The notes under the pieces were generated by a model that made no database searches, had not been told where the DNA came from, and saw nothing but the letters and a program-made list of their open reading frames with translations. Positions 1 through 8,649 of a stretch of 64,000 nt of DNA are shown piece by piece (within the stretch, counting starts at the first letter, position 1; each line of letters starts with the position of its first letter). The stretch spans positions 1 to 64,000 of the forward strand of contig NZ_JANCPR020000049.1 in the NCBI RefSeq assembly GCF_028657195.3, read 5' to 3'. Source of the stretch: Streptomyces iconiensis. GTDB taxonomy: Bacteria > Actinomycetota > Actinomycetes > Streptomycetales > Streptomycetaceae. A program made the position numbers and the translations under genes.

Positions 1-1694
1 GTCCAGGTGTGGTGGGTGGGGTGGCCGGCGAACGCGGGGTCGTAGCCGTGCCAGTCGGAGTTGAGGCGGACGCGCCAGAGGCCGCCGTGCGGGACGCCGA
101 GGGAGTACGCGTCGTAGCCGCGGTTGGCGAAGTTGGCGACGACGACGGTGCTGTCACGCGGGCCTGAGCGGGTCCAGCGGTGGTAGGCGATCACCTTGTC
201 GGTGTCGTTGACGTGGTGCACGTCGATGTGCGGGCCGCGCAGTCCTGCCGTGGTGCCGCGCAGGTCGCGGCGGAGTGCGATGAGGTCGCGGTAGAGGGTG
301 ACGAGGCCGGCGAAGCGCTCGGCGCGTGACCAGTCCAGGGGGTCCTGGTCGTCGAACCAGCGGTCCTCCAGGAACTCCTGCCCCTGGAAGAGCATCGGCG
401 TACCGGGCGAGGTCAGCACGAGTGCGGCACCCAGCGTGGAGCGCTTCTTGGCGAACCAGGAGTCGGCGTGGCCCGGCCAGATCTCCTCGGGCACCCGCGC
501 GTGCCCGTTGGCGACCTCGTCGTGGGACTCGGTGTAGACGACGCGGCGCGGCGCTGCGGGGGAGTAGCGGTGGGTGAGCGCGTCCCGTACGGCGTACATG
601 TCGCGGTCGCGGTCCTGCGGAACGATGACCGCGCGCCGCACCGGATGCACGAACCCGGCGTCCCACTGCGCGTCGAAGCCGGCCCCTCCGGCCGGGGTGG
701 GCTCGGTGAGGCGTGGATCGCCGCGCAGGTCCTCGGCGACGCTCAGCTTCCACGGCTGGCGGCCGTCGATCTCGTCGTTGACCCAGCGCATCAGGTTCCA
801 GCCGTCCGGCAGCGGGGTGCCGTCGGCCTCGCGGACGTAGGCCGTCGCGTCCCAGCGCAGCCCGTCCATCCGGTATTCCTCCAGCCAGTGCAGCGCGTTG
901 TCCCGCAGATAGGCGCGGACTTCGGGGCGCCCGTAGTCGGGGCGCGTGTCGCCCCAGGGGGTGCGGGCGCGGCCGTCGTTGTAGAAGTAGATGCCGCCGC
1001 CTTCGCCCTGGTGCCAGCCGTCGTAGCGCCACAGGAGAAGGTCGCCGGGGCCCAGGTGGTTGTAGACGACGTCGAGGAGGACGGCGATGCCGTGCAGGTG
1101 CGCCTGTTTGACGAGTTCCTTGAGCGCCGTCGGGCCACCCAGGTCGGTCTCGACGGCGAACGGGGCTGACGGGTTGTAGCCCCACGAGAAGCCGCCGGGG
1201 AACTCGGCTGCCGGCATCAGCTCGATCGCGTTGACGCCGAGCGCCGCCAGGTGCGGCAGCCGTGCGACGACGTCGGCGAAGCGGCCGGGGCCGCCGCCCG
1301 GCTCGTCGTTGAACGTGCCCACATGCAGTTCGTACAGGACGAGTTCGTCCCAGCCGGGAGTGCGGTAGTCCTCCGTTCCCGACCAGTCGAAGTCCGGTCC
1401 GGGCACGAGGGAGTCGCCCAGCGAGCCGGTCATCGCGGACGCGTACGGGTCCGCGCGCCGCAGGAGGGTGCCGTCGGCGGCGGTGATCAGGTAGCGGTAG
1501 GCGTCGCCGGGCTTCACCCCCGGCACCTCGGCGGCCCACCGGCCCCCTTCCTCCGCCGCGAGCGGGGTACCGGCTGCTGCCCAGTCGTTGAACGTGCCGG
1601 TCACGGCGACGGCCCGCGCATGCGGCGCCCATACGCGGAAGAGCACACCGTGGCCGTGCGGCAGGGGACCCATACGTACGCGGGCATCGTTCAC
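1..1694 (-). CDS. GH13 alpha-glucan branching/amylase-type enzyme (3' part beyond window)
   Basis: Encodes a glycoside hydrolase family 13 protein acting on alpha-glucans, of the branching-enzyme/maltooligosyl-trehalose-hydrolase type. The N-terminus reads as an early-set carbohydrate-binding fold (VWAPHARAVAVTGTFNDW, about residues 20-40), followed by LVLYELHVG near residue 120 and the (beta/alpha)8 barrel. Catalytic motifs visible are LLDVVYNH, GLRWDAT (nucleophile Asp), SVAEDL (general acid Glu) and ESHDEV (second Asp). The GTG start is preceded by AAGGGAG at 7-nt spacing; an in-frame ATG seven codons later is an alternative. The frame stays open to the left edge, so the C-terminal beta domain is only partly present. 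Which GH13 reaction it performs cannot be decided from the motifs. Confidence 0.85.
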   Translation of the reverse strand, partial: MNDARVRMGPLPHGHGVLFRVWAPHARAVAVTGTFNDWAAAGTPLAAEEGGRWAAEVPGVKPGDAYRYLITAADGTLLRRADPYASAMTGSLGDSLVPGPDFDWSGTEDYRTPGWDELVLYELHVGTFNDEPGGGPGRFADVVARLPHLAALGVNAIELMPAAEFPGGFSWGYNPSAPFAVETDLGGPTALKELVKQAHLHGIAVLLDVVYNHLGPGDLLLWRYDGWHQGEGGGIYFYNDGRARTPWGDTRPDYGRPEVRAYLRDNALHWLEEYRMDGLRWDATAYVREADGTPLPDGWNLMRWVNDEIDGRQPWKLSVAEDLRGDPRLTEPTPAGGAGFDAQWDAGFVHPVRRAVIVPQDRDRDMYAVRDALTHRYSPAAPRRVVYTESHDEVANGHARVPEEIWPGHADSWFAKKRSTLGAALVLTSPGTPMLFQGQEFLEDRWFDDQDPLDWSRAERFAGLVTLYRDLIALRRDLRGTTAGLRGPHIDVHHVNDTDKVIAYHRWTRSGPRDSTVVVANFANRGYDAYSLGVPHGGLWRVRLNSDWHGYDPAFAGHPTHHTW

Positions 1695-1874
1695 CTTCGC
1701 GCTCCCTTCACGTTCACGTCCGCCGGCCCCCCGCAGCCGTCCAGGGGCCCGGCGCTGAGTGCTCGCGGACCGGTGTCGCGGGGCTCGCGGGCCGGTGTCG
1801 CGTGGGCTCGCGGTTCCGGTGACTGAGTGCGCGCCGGCCGGTGTGGGTGCGCCCGCGCCGGCCGGGGCGCCGGG

Positions 1875-3497
1875 TCAGCCGAACCAGAGGGTTCGCCGGA
1901 ACACGTCCAGTGCCTCGTCGGCCCAGCCGATGGCGCGCAGGCCCGAAGTGACGTTGCCCGGTGGGCGGTTGATGAGCGTGTCGTGGCGGATGAGCCGGGC
2001 GAAGTCGACCCGTACGGGGTCGGGGCGCGTCGCGCCGTTCGGAGTGCGGAACTCCACCCCGGCCAGCCGCATCACGTCGATCAGCTCCTGCGCGAGGATG
2101 CCGTACGCGACGGTCGTCGGATGCACACCGTCCAGCGAGAACAGGCCGCCGTCGCTGCGCCGTGTCCCGTCGCTCAGCAGGAAGCGGGAGTTGGGCACCG
2201 GCGTCAGCGCGCTCAGCTCGTCGGGCAGCGGATACGGGGTCCACCAGCCGGGACGTGCGCGCGGGTCCTCCGCATAGCGGCGGGAGGCCAGCCGGTCCAG
2301 CAGACCGGCCGTGTCCATCAGGTACCAGTCCCTGCCGTCCTGCCGTGCCTGCCTGACGACCTCGGCCATGGCCTCGTTGTACTGGTCGATCGCCTCGTCG
2401 ATGGAGCGCACCTGCTCGCCCGTCAGATGCGGGTCGCGGCGTACGTCGAAGTCGGAGTCGCTGATCCAGGGCCGCGTGTAGTACGGGAAGTAGCGCGAGC
2501 CGGGCGCCATCTTGCCCCGTACCCCGCGCGCGATGGGTGCGATCGTGACATGCGGTACGGCGCACCAGATGACATGCCGGGCCCGTATGTCCCGTACGGC
2601 GGCGGCCAGTTCGTCCAGTTCGACCGCGAAGTGCTCCGGCCGCCACACGGTGAACCGGCCCTTGCGGCGCAGGTCGTCGTAACCCTCCTCGCTCCACACG
2701 AGCTTGAGCTGGATGACGGAGGAGAGGGCGTTGTTCGCGCCGACGAACACGATCAGGGTTTCGACGCCGTGCTCAGGATCGCTGCCCTCGGCGCCGCCTT
2801 CGCCGCGCTCGGTCTTCGCACCGCGCCCGCTGCTCTCCTGCGCCGGGCCCGTCTGCTCGGACAGAGCCTTGGCCGCGCCGATCTGGGTGAGTGCGCCGGC
2901 GCCTGCGGGGCGGGTGGGCAGGGCGCGCAGTGCGGCGCGCTCGCCCGCGTCCCCGACCATCTGCTTCACCAGGTCGTCGCGGGGCGCCCCGATCAGCTTG
3001 CGGCACACGTCCGCCGACTTCTCCAGCGTGTCCCGCAGGTCCCAGCCGAAGACGGCCAGGTTGTGGTTGATGGCCGTCGTGGGGGAGGGGGAGGAACCGG
3101 GGCCCCGTTCCCAGTAGTCCTCCACCCGGTCCATGAAGCGCCGGGCCCTGAAGAGCGCCGGCGCCGTCTCCCACCAGTCGACCTTGCTGCCGTAGCGCTC
3201 CTCAAGGTCCCGCAGCAGCAGCTCCAGGTTGAGCGGCAGGCCCCCGCACCCCTCGTAACCCGGCTGCCGGAAGCTGTCCGCCCAGCCCAGCTCGTGCGCG
3301 ATGATCCCGGGGTACGAGTCGTCCGTACGGAAGACCGCACAGCTCTGGAAGCCCTGGGTGAGGGAGTCCCCGATGGTCACCAGACGGTGCCGTGGCGTGC
3401 CGCGCCACGGGGTGGTGACGGGTATCCCCAGCCGGGGATCGCTGTACGGGCCGCGCGGGCCCTCCGGCGAGGTGGATGATGTGGCCGATGTCGTCAT
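1875..3497 (-). CDS. SGNH/GDSL-family hydrolase (long form)
   Basis: An SGNH-hydrolase-fold esterase or lipase of about 540 residues, more than twice the common 200-250 residue size. Block I is IGDSLTQG with nucleophile Ser45; an Asn-bearing block FVGANNA lies in the middle, and block V is the C-terminal SLDGVHPT carrying the Asp-x-x-His pair. No clear signal peptide is present: the N-terminus is a Ser/Thr-rich stretch before the domain. A central insertion around residues 190-250 is low in conservation signals (Ala/Gly/Glu rich). It starts at ATG after a GGGGG-type ribosome-binding site and is followed by the GH13 gene about 180 nt downstream. The substrate cannot be inferred. Confidence 0.8.
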   Translation of the reverse strand: MTTSATSSTSPEGPRGPYSDPRLGIPVTTPWRGTPRHRLVTIGDSLTQGFQSCAVFRTDDSYPGIIAHELGWADSFRQPGYEGCGGLPLNLELLLRDLEERYGSKVDWWETAPALFRARRFMDRVEDYWERGPGSSPSPTTAINHNLAVFGWDLRDTLEKSADVCRKLIGAPRDDLVKQMVGDAGERAALRALPTRPAGAGALTQIGAAKALSEQTGPAQESSGRGAKTERGEGGAEGSDPEHGVETLIVFVGANNALSSVIQLKLVWSEEGYDDLRRKGRFTVWRPEHFAVELDELAAAVRDIRARHVIWCAVPHVTIAPIARGVRGKMAPGSRYFPYYTRPWISDSDFDVRRDPHLTGEQVRSIDEAIDQYNEAMAEVVRQARQDGRDWYLMDTAGLLDRLASRRYAEDPRARPGWWTPYPLPDELSALTPVPNSRFLLSDGTRRSDGGLFSLDGVHPTTVAYGILAQELIDVMRLAGVEFRTPNGATRPDPVRVDFARLIRHDTLINRPPGNVTSGLRAIGWADEALDVFRRTLWFG

Positions 3498-3609
3498 GGC
3501 GTGCCCCCGATGTCCTTGTGTCCCGCGTTTAGCAGAACGCGCGGGCCGTGGGCAGGGCTCCGGGGCTCAACTACGGGGAATCTACGACTCATTGCGGGGG
3601 CTCACCGGC

Positions 3610-3662
3610 GGTTGAGCCGGTTGAGCCGGTTGGGCCGGTTCGGCCGGTTGCGCCGGTGAGCC
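3610..3662 (+). repeat. 9-bp tandem repeat in intergenic gap
   Basis: Five tandem copies of a 9-bp unit of type GGTTGAGCC (last copies degenerate to GGTTGGGCC, GGTTCGGCC, GGTTGCGCC) plus a partial sixth. A second degenerate 20-bp repeat (gaggccc-gttgtgcc) follows at about 3708-3770 and runs to the end of the methyltransferase gene. The 267-nt gap contains no other recognisable feature. Confidence 0.8.
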
Positions 3663-3764
3663 AGTTGAAGCCGGTCCGGTCGGTTCACCCGGACCGGCTC
3701 GGCCGATGAGGCCCCGTTGTGCCCGGCGAGGCCCGTTTGTGCCGGGCGAGGCCCCTTGTGTCCG

Positions 3765-4670
3765 TCAGGCCCGTCCGGTGGAACCGGGCTTGCGCAGGAG
3801 CAGCACGTGGTATTCGAGTTGGTCCTGGCAGAAGGCGCGGAACGGCGCCATGATCCGGTCCGTCTGCCGGGTGACCTCCTGGCCGTAACGGGCCTCGATC
3901 TCCTCGTGCTTGTCCTGGTAGAGCACGTACATCAGCTCACCGGAGATCCTCACGTTCGCGGTCATGTCCTCCACCCGTACGACGGTGAGGCCCGCGTTCC
4001 CGATGTCCTCGGCCAGCGAGGCGAAGGTGCCGGGGTCCCTGCTGGTCCACAGCTGCCGGTAGGCGGCCAGCCCGGCGGGTTCCGGGGTGCCCTGTACGGT
4101 CAGCTCGGTCAGCACCAGATGCCCTCCGGGCCGCAGCACGCGGTACGCCTCGCGCAGTGCGGCGGCGCGGTCGGACAGATGGGGCATGCAGTCGATGCTC
4201 CAGGCGGCGTCGAACGTCCCGTCGGGGTGGGCGAGTTCCATGGCGTTGCCGTAGGCGAACTCCACCCGCGCGTCGAGCCCCGCCTCCCGCGCACGCAGGC
4301 GGCACCTGTCGAGCTGGGTCTTGCTGACGGTGATGCCCGTGACCCGGCAGCCCACGCGCTCGGCGAGCCGCAGCGCCGGCCCTCCCGTACCGCAGCCGAT
4401 GTCGAGCAGGTGCGCCTCCGGGCGGAGGCCGAGGGTGTCGATGAGGTGGTCGGTCTGCCGGTCCTGTGCGAGATCGGTGAGATCGATGAGCGTGCTGGCG
4501 GGATCACGCGTGCCGGGCGGCACGAACATCCCGATGTGCAGAGCCGCACTGCCCTGCGTCAGCTCCAGCATTTCCCCGAAGGTGTCGTACATCGCGCCGA
4601 CTTCCTCGGGCGTGGGCACCGCCGCCGTGCTGCCCTGGTCCGCCATTTCGCCGTGGTCTGCCGTTGCCAT
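3765..4670 (-). CDS. Class I SAM-dependent methyltransferase
   Basis: A UbiE/RebM-like small-molecule methyltransferase of about 301 residues. The SAM-binding glycine-rich motif LLDIGCGTGG is at about residues 88-97, followed by the motif II acidic region (VEFAYGNAMEL), WSIDCMPHL and VLRPGGHLVL, which is the usual order for class I enzymes. The N-terminal MYDTFGEMLELTQGSAALHIGMF segment resembles the helical cap of natural-product O/C-methyltransferases. I chose the ATG that gives MATADHGE because GAAGGG lies 12 nt upstream and longer N-terminal extensions look non-coding. It stands alone between unrelated genes, so the acceptor is unknown; O-methylation of a secondary metabolite or lipid quinone is possible. 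Confidence 0.85.
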   Translation of the reverse strand: MATADHGEMADQGSTAAVPTPEEVGAMYDTFGEMLELTQGSAALHIGMFVPPGTRDPASTLIDLTDLAQDRQTDHLIDTLGLRPEAHLLDIGCGTGGPALRLAERVGCRVTGITVSKTQLDRCRLRAREAGLDARVEFAYGNAMELAHPDGTFDAAWSIDCMPHLSDRAAALREAYRVLRPGGHLVLTELTVQGTPEPAGLAAYRQLWTSRDPGTFASLAEDIGNAGLTVVRVEDMTANVRISGELMYVLYQDKHEEIEARYGQEVTRQTDRIMAPFRAFCQDQLEYHVLLLRKPGSTGRA

Positions 4671-4959
4671 GGGAGTGGTCCCTTCGCGTCGGAGGCACCG
4701 GCCGACGCTAGCGCCGATCCGGGGGCGCGGACAGGGCGCACGCGTGTGCGGTCCGCCGGAGCCGTCTTGGAGCCCTCGCCTGCCGCAGGGCTCGCAGTCT
4801 CGGAGGCCAGGCATGTGTTCAGCTGCCCTGGCGTCCTCGGGGAGGGGGGACCGCCATCGCGCCCGGGTTCGGCCGGAGGAACGTGGGGGTGCGCCACCAA
4901 CGCCCTTGCGTGCGGCGGGTTTTAGGCGTCCAAGGCGAAAGGTGGGCAGGGGCGATCCC

Positions 4960-5235
4960 CTACCCGTCCGCGACCGCAGGGCGGACCCGCCGTGGCGCCA
5001 GGGCCTTGCTGTCACGTCGCAGCAACACGTGCGTCCCCACGAGGCACGCGAGGAACAGCGTCAAGCTGAGGCCGGCCCAGGCCACCGGTACGAACCCCTC
5101 ACCGCTCATGAGGCGGACCGCGAGCAGGAATGCCCATAGCAGGGCCGCACCCGTGTGGAGCCAGCGGGCGGAGCGCAAGATCCTCCGGGTTCGTCGGGGG
5201 AGCGGATACGTGGTCCGGCGGCGGAAGGTCTTCAT
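4960..5235 (-). CDS. Small two-TM hypothetical membrane protein
   Basis: A 91-residue protein with a very basic N-terminus (MKTFRRRTTYPLPRRTRRILRS), then two hydrophobic segments at about residues 28-44 and 52-72, ending with a short basic tail. This topology and the AAGGGG upstream of the ATG suggest a real inner-membrane protein. No family is recognised. It lies about 290 nt upstream of the methyltransferase gene on the same strand and 67 nt from the end of the CoA-transferase gene. The intervening gap toward the methyltransferase shows no clear promoter. Confidence 0.5.
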   Translation of the reverse strand: MKTFRRRTTYPLPRRTRRILRSARWLHTGAALLWAFLLAVRLMSGEGFVPVAWAGLSLTLFLACLVGTHVLLRRDSKALAPRRVRPAVADG

Positions 5236-5302
5236 CGTGTTCAGCTACCCCTTCCGTGGCGGAACCCACCTGCCGGCTGTGGCGTTCAGCTCGCTGCTAC
5301 GT

Positions 5303-6637
5303 TCAGCCGTCCGACCCCGCGTCCCCCGAATCCCCGGCACCGCGTGACCCCTCGGCACCCCCCGAGGCGCCCGCGGACCCCGCATCCCCCGCGGCCCCCG
5401 CCGCGAGCGCGGCGGTGATCGCGTGCTCGTTCAGGCCGGCTGCTCGCAGCACTGTGCGGGTGTCGGCGCCCGGGGGGCGGGGGGCTGAGTGGACCTGGGC
5501 TGGGGTGCGGGTGAGGGAGATGGGGGTGGTGAGGCCGTGGTAGCCGTCGTGTTCGACGACGGTGGCGCGGTGGCGGACCTGGGGGGAGGTCAGGGCCTCG
5601 GCGACGTTGTGAACGGGTGAGGCGGGAATGCCCTTGTCCAGCAGGGCCGTTGCCAGTTCGGCGCGCTGCCGGGCGGCGATGCGCGGGGCCAGTTCGGCGC
5701 GCAGTTCGGTGACGTTCCGTACCCGGTCGGGGTTGGTCGCGAAGCGTGCCTCGTCCGCCAGTTCGGGGACGCCGAGCAGGGAGGCGAAGGCCGCGAACTG
5801 GCGGTCGTTGCCGACGCCGATGAACAACGGCCCGTCGGCGGCCTCGAACGCGTCGTACGGCGCGATCGTCGGATGCGCCGAACCCGTACGGGGCCGCACG
5901 CCGCCGTCGGCGAGCCAGGACGCCGAGTGCGGGTGCAGCAGGCTGACGGCGGTGTCCAGCAGTGTGCAGTCCACGAGTTGGCCCAGGCCGGAGGAGTTGC
6001 GTTCGTTGAGGGCGAGCAGGATGCCGGAGAAGGCCAGGATGCCGGTCACCATGTCCACCACGGGGACGCCCACCCGCAGCGGCCCGCCGTCCGCCTCCCC
6101 GTTGACGCTCATCAGCCCGCCGTACGCCTGGAGCACCGCGTCGTATCCCGGCATGCCGCCCATCGGCCCGTCCGTGCCGAAACCGGTCACCCGGCAGTGC
6201 ACCAACGCGGGGAAACGGGCGCGCAGTTCGTCGTCCGGGTAGCCCCACCGGGCCAGCGTGCCCGCCTTGAAGTTCTCCACCAGCACGTCGGTGTCCCGCA
6301 GCAGGGTGCCGAGGAGGGCGCGGCCCTCGTCGAGGGAGAGGTCGAGGACTATGTTCTGCTTGTTGCGGTTGAGGTTCTGGTAGTAGGCGCTGGTGGTCCC
6401 TGCGCCCTCGGGGCCCTGGTCGACGAACGGCGGCCCCCAGCCCCGGGTCTCGTCGCCCGCGGGCGGCTCGACCTTCACGACCTGTGCGCCGTGGTCGGCG
6501 AGCATCTGTGTGCAGTACGGGCCCGCCAGCACCCGCGAGAGGTCCAGGACCTTCAGCCCGCTCAGCGCCCCCTTCGGCGTCCCCGTCCCCGTCCCCGTCC
6601 CCGTCCCCGTCATCGGCGTCCCCGTCCCCGCCCCCAT
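5303..6637 (-). CDS. Family III CoA-transferase (CaiB/BaiF)
   Basis: Transfers CoA between an acyl-CoA donor and a carboxylic acid; likely the activating step of the operon. About 444 residues. Family signatures are LKVLDLSRVLAGPYCTQMLADHGAQVVKVEPP, VENFKAGTL and FGTDGPMGGMPGYDAVLQA; Asp195 in VPVVDMVTG aligns with the catalytic Asp of formyl-CoA transferase. The ATG overlaps the acyl-CoA dehydrogenase stop by one base (TGATG), implying translational coupling. The first 22 residues are a Gly-Thr-Pro repeat from a 6-bp microsatellite, and a later in-frame Met (residue 9) is an alternative start. The C-terminal 45 residues are also low-complexity Ala/Gly. It is the last gene of the operon. Confidence 0.88.
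   Translation of the reverse strand: MGAGTGTPMTGTGTGTGTGTPKGALSGLKVLDLSRVLAGPYCTQMLADHGAQVVKVEPPAGDETRGWGPPFVDQGPEGAGTTSAYYQNLNRNKQNIVLDLSLDEGRALLGTLLRDTDVLVENFKAGTLARWGYPDDELRARFPALVHCRVTGFGTDGPMGGMPGYDAVLQAYGGLMSVNGEADGGPLRVGVPVVDMVTGILAFSGILLALNERNSSGLGQLVDCTLLDTAVSLLHPHSASWLADGGVRPRTGSAHPTIAPYDAFEAADGPLFIGVGNDRQFAAFASLLGVPELADEARFATNPDRVRNVTELRAELAPRIAARQRAELATALLDKGIPASPVHNVAEALTSPQVRHRATVVEHDGYHGLTTPISLTRTPAQVHSAPRPPGADTRTVLRAAGLNEHAITAALAAGAAGDAGSAGASGGAEGSRGAGDSGDAGSDG
6579..6630 (+). repeat. Hexanucleotide GTCCCC microsatellite inside a coding start
   Basis: Five perfect GTCCCC copies (6579-6608), a short interruption, then two more copies (6618-6629). On the coding strand they encode the Gly-Thr repeat at the N-terminus of the CoA-transferase. 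Because the unit is six bases, copy-number change would keep the reading frame. Confidence 0.85.
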
Positions 6638-7812
6638 CAGTACGACCTCGGCAGGCCGAGCACGTGTGTGGAGACGTAGTTGAGGATCATCTCCTGGCTG
6701 ATGGGCGCCAGCCGCAGCAGCCTGGCCTCTCTGAAGTACCGCTCCACGTGGTACTCCTTCGCGTACCCCATGCCGCCGTGCGTCTGTACCGCCTGGTCGG
6801 CGGCCTGGAACCCCGCGTCGGCGCAGAGCCACTTGGCCATGTTGGCCTCTCTGCCGCAGGCGAGGCCCTGGTCGTAGCGCCACGCGGCGTTACGTGCCAT
6901 CAGTTCGGCGGCGTCCAGCCGGGTCGCGGCCTCGGCCAGTGGGAAGGCGACGCCCTGGTTCTTGCCGATCGGCCGGTCGAAGACGACCCGCTCATTGGCG
7001 TACCGCACGGCCTTGCCCAGAGCCGCCCTGCCGATCCCGAGGGCCTCGTGCGCCAGCAGGATCCGTTCGGGGTTCAGGCCGTCCAGCAGATAGCGGAAGC
7101 CCTTGCCCTCCTCACCGACCCGGCGCGAAGCGGGTACCCGCAGCCCGTCCATGACGACCTCGTACGAGGAGACCGCGTTACGGCCCATCTTGGGGATGGC
7201 ACGCAGCTGTACGGCGTCCGAGTCCAGGTCGACCAGGAACAGGGACATCCCGTCGGTCGGCTTCTCCGCCTCCTCGCGCGGGGTGGTGCGGGCGATGAGG
7301 ACCATCTTCTCCGACTGCCCCGCCTTGGTGATCCACACCTTGCGCCCGTGGACGAGATAGTCGCCCGAGCCGTCCTCGGCCCGCCGCGCCACGGTGGATA
7401 TGCGGGTGGTGTCCGTACCGGCGTCGGGCTCGGTCACGCCGAAGCACACGTGCAGCGAACCGTCGGCAGCGCCCGGCAGGATCTCTCCGCGCAGCTCCGG
7501 ACTGCCGTGCTTCACGATGGTGTTGAGGCCGAAGATCGTCAGGTGCATGGTGCTGCACCCGTTCATCCCCGCGCCCGAGGCCGCCACCTCCTCCAGGAGC
7601 AGCGCGGCCTCCAGGATGCCGAGCCCTCCGCCGCCGTACTCCTCGGGGATGGCCATACCGAGCCAGCCGCCCTCGGCGAAGGCGTCGTAGAACTCGTGCG
7701 GGAACTCCACCGACTGGTCCTTCTCCATCCAGTACTCGTCGGAGAAGGAGGACGCCAGATCCCTGACGGCCTTGCGGATGGCTTCCTGGTCCTCGGTGAG
7801 CTGGAAGTCCAC
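6637..7812 (-). CDS. Acyl-CoA dehydrogenase (FadE-type)
   Basis: FAD-dependent alpha,beta-dehydrogenation of an acyl-CoA; about 391 residues, the normal family length. Motifs: MAIPEEYGGGGLG, the FAD/substrate segment CFGVTEPDAGTDTT, DYLVHGRKVWIT and QTHGGMGYAKEYHVERYFREAR. The usual catalytic Glu of the MCAD type (YEGTSQ) is replaced by LAPISQ, but Glu249 in LNPERILLA sits where isovaleryl- and long-chain acyl-CoA dehydrogenases carry theirs, so the enzyme is probably active with a relocated base. The start is GTG, 3 nt after the stop of the preceding lyase gene. In this operon it would desaturate the CoA ester made by the CoA-transferase. Confidence 0.92.
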   Translation of the reverse strand: MDFQLTEDQEAIRKAVRDLASSFSDEYWMEKDQSVEFPHEFYDAFAEGGWLGMAIPEEYGGGGLGILEAALLLEEVAASGAGMNGCSTMHLTIFGLNTIVKHGSPELRGEILPGAADGSLHVCFGVTEPDAGTDTTRISTVARRAEDGSGDYLVHGRKVWITKAGQSEKMVLIARTTPREEAEKPTDGMSLFLVDLDSDAVQLRAIPKMGRNAVSSYEVVMDGLRVPASRRVGEEGKGFRYLLDGLNPERILLAHEALGIGRAALGKAVRYANERVVFDRPIGKNQGVAFPLAEAATRLDAAELMARNAAWRYDQGLACGREANMAKWLCADAGFQAADQAVQTHGGMGYAKEYHVERYFREARLLRLAPISQEMILNYVSTHVLGLPRSY

Positions 7813-7815
7813 TGG

Positions 7816-8649
7816 TCACTGCCCTTCGTGCGTGGTGGGTGCCGCGGAGTGGCCCGCGATGGCGCGGGCCTGGGCGAGCAGCGGGGCGTCGATCATGCGT
7901 CCCCTGAAGACGAAGACACCGGCCTCGCGTCCGGCAGCGGCCAGCACGTCGCGGGCCCAGGTGGCCTGTTCCTCCGTGGGCGCGAACCCGGCCCGGATCG
8001 CGGGCACATGGCTGGGGTGGATGCACGCCTTGGCGCGGAAACCCGAGTCGGCGGCCCGCACACTCTCCTCCCCGACGCCAGCCAGGTCCCCGATGGCGAT
8101 GTGCACGGTGTCGATCGCGGGGCGGCCTGCCTCGCCCGCTGCCAGCAGCACCGTGGAACGCGCCTGCTCCACGACCGGGTGGTACCGCCCGTGCGCGTCG
8201 CGGGCGAAGCGGCCACCGAGGTCGGCGATCAGGTCCTCGCCGCCCCAGAAGAGCGCGGCGCAGTGCGGGGAGTGGGCGAGCGCACGCGCGTTCAGCACCC
8301 CGGCGGCGCTCTCGCACAGGGCCACGACCTCGAAGTCACCCAGCGCAGCGAGGTCTTCGGGCCCCGTCGCCTTCGGCAGCATCAACTGGCGGGCTCCGGC
8401 CCGGCGCATCGCCGCCACGTCCGCCTCGTGCCAGGGCGTGCCGATCGCGTTGACCCGTACGACCACGCGGTCGCCCAGCTCCGGCACGGCGTTCGCCACC
8501 TCGCTCCTGGCCCGCTCCTTGGCGTCCGGCGCGACGGCGTCCTCCAGATCGAGCAGCACGGCGTCCGCCGCCGCTGCCGCCTTCGCATAGCGGTCCGGCC
8601 TGTCGCCCGGGCAGAACAGCAACGCGGGCCCGTGGTCGAGGAAACCCAT
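7816..8649 (-). CDS. HpcH/HpaI-aldolase family CitE-like acyl-CoA lyase
   Basis: A 277-residue protein of the CitE/malyl-CoA/citramalyl-CoA lyase type, which cleaves a beta-hydroxyacyl-CoA in a Mg-dependent retro-Claisen reaction. The start LLFCPGDRPDRYAKA matches the family N-terminus; DAVLLDLEDAV, VRVNAIGTPW, LMLPKATG (metal/substrate loop), the catalytic-type ALCESAAGVLNA and GGEDLIADLG follow in the usual order, and KACIHPSHV near residue 210 is the conserved C-terminal signature. Its ATG overlaps the MaoC stop by one base (TGATG). Together with the hydratase, dehydrogenase and CoA-transferase it suggests citramalyl-CoA or methylmalyl-CoA type cleavage to acetyl- or propionyl-CoA plus a keto/aldehyde acid. 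Confidence 0.88.
   Translation of the reverse strand: MGFLDHGPALLFCPGDRPDRYAKAAAAADAVLLDLEDAVAPDAKERARSEVANAVPELGDRVVVRVNAIGTPWHEADVAAMRRAGARQLMLPKATGPEDLAALGDFEVVALCESAAGVLNARALAHSPHCAALFWGGEDLIADLGGRFARDAHGRYHPVVEQARSTVLLAAGEAGRPAIDTVHIAIGDLAGVGEESVRAADSGFRAKACIHPSHVPAIRAGFAPTEEQATWARDVLAAAGREAGVFVFRGRMIDAPLLAQARAIAGHSAAPTTHEGQ

Noticed and set aside
3601..3770. Short spaced repeats considered as a CRISPR array
   Set aside because: Units of 9-20 bp are directly tandem without unique spacers and no cas genes are present.
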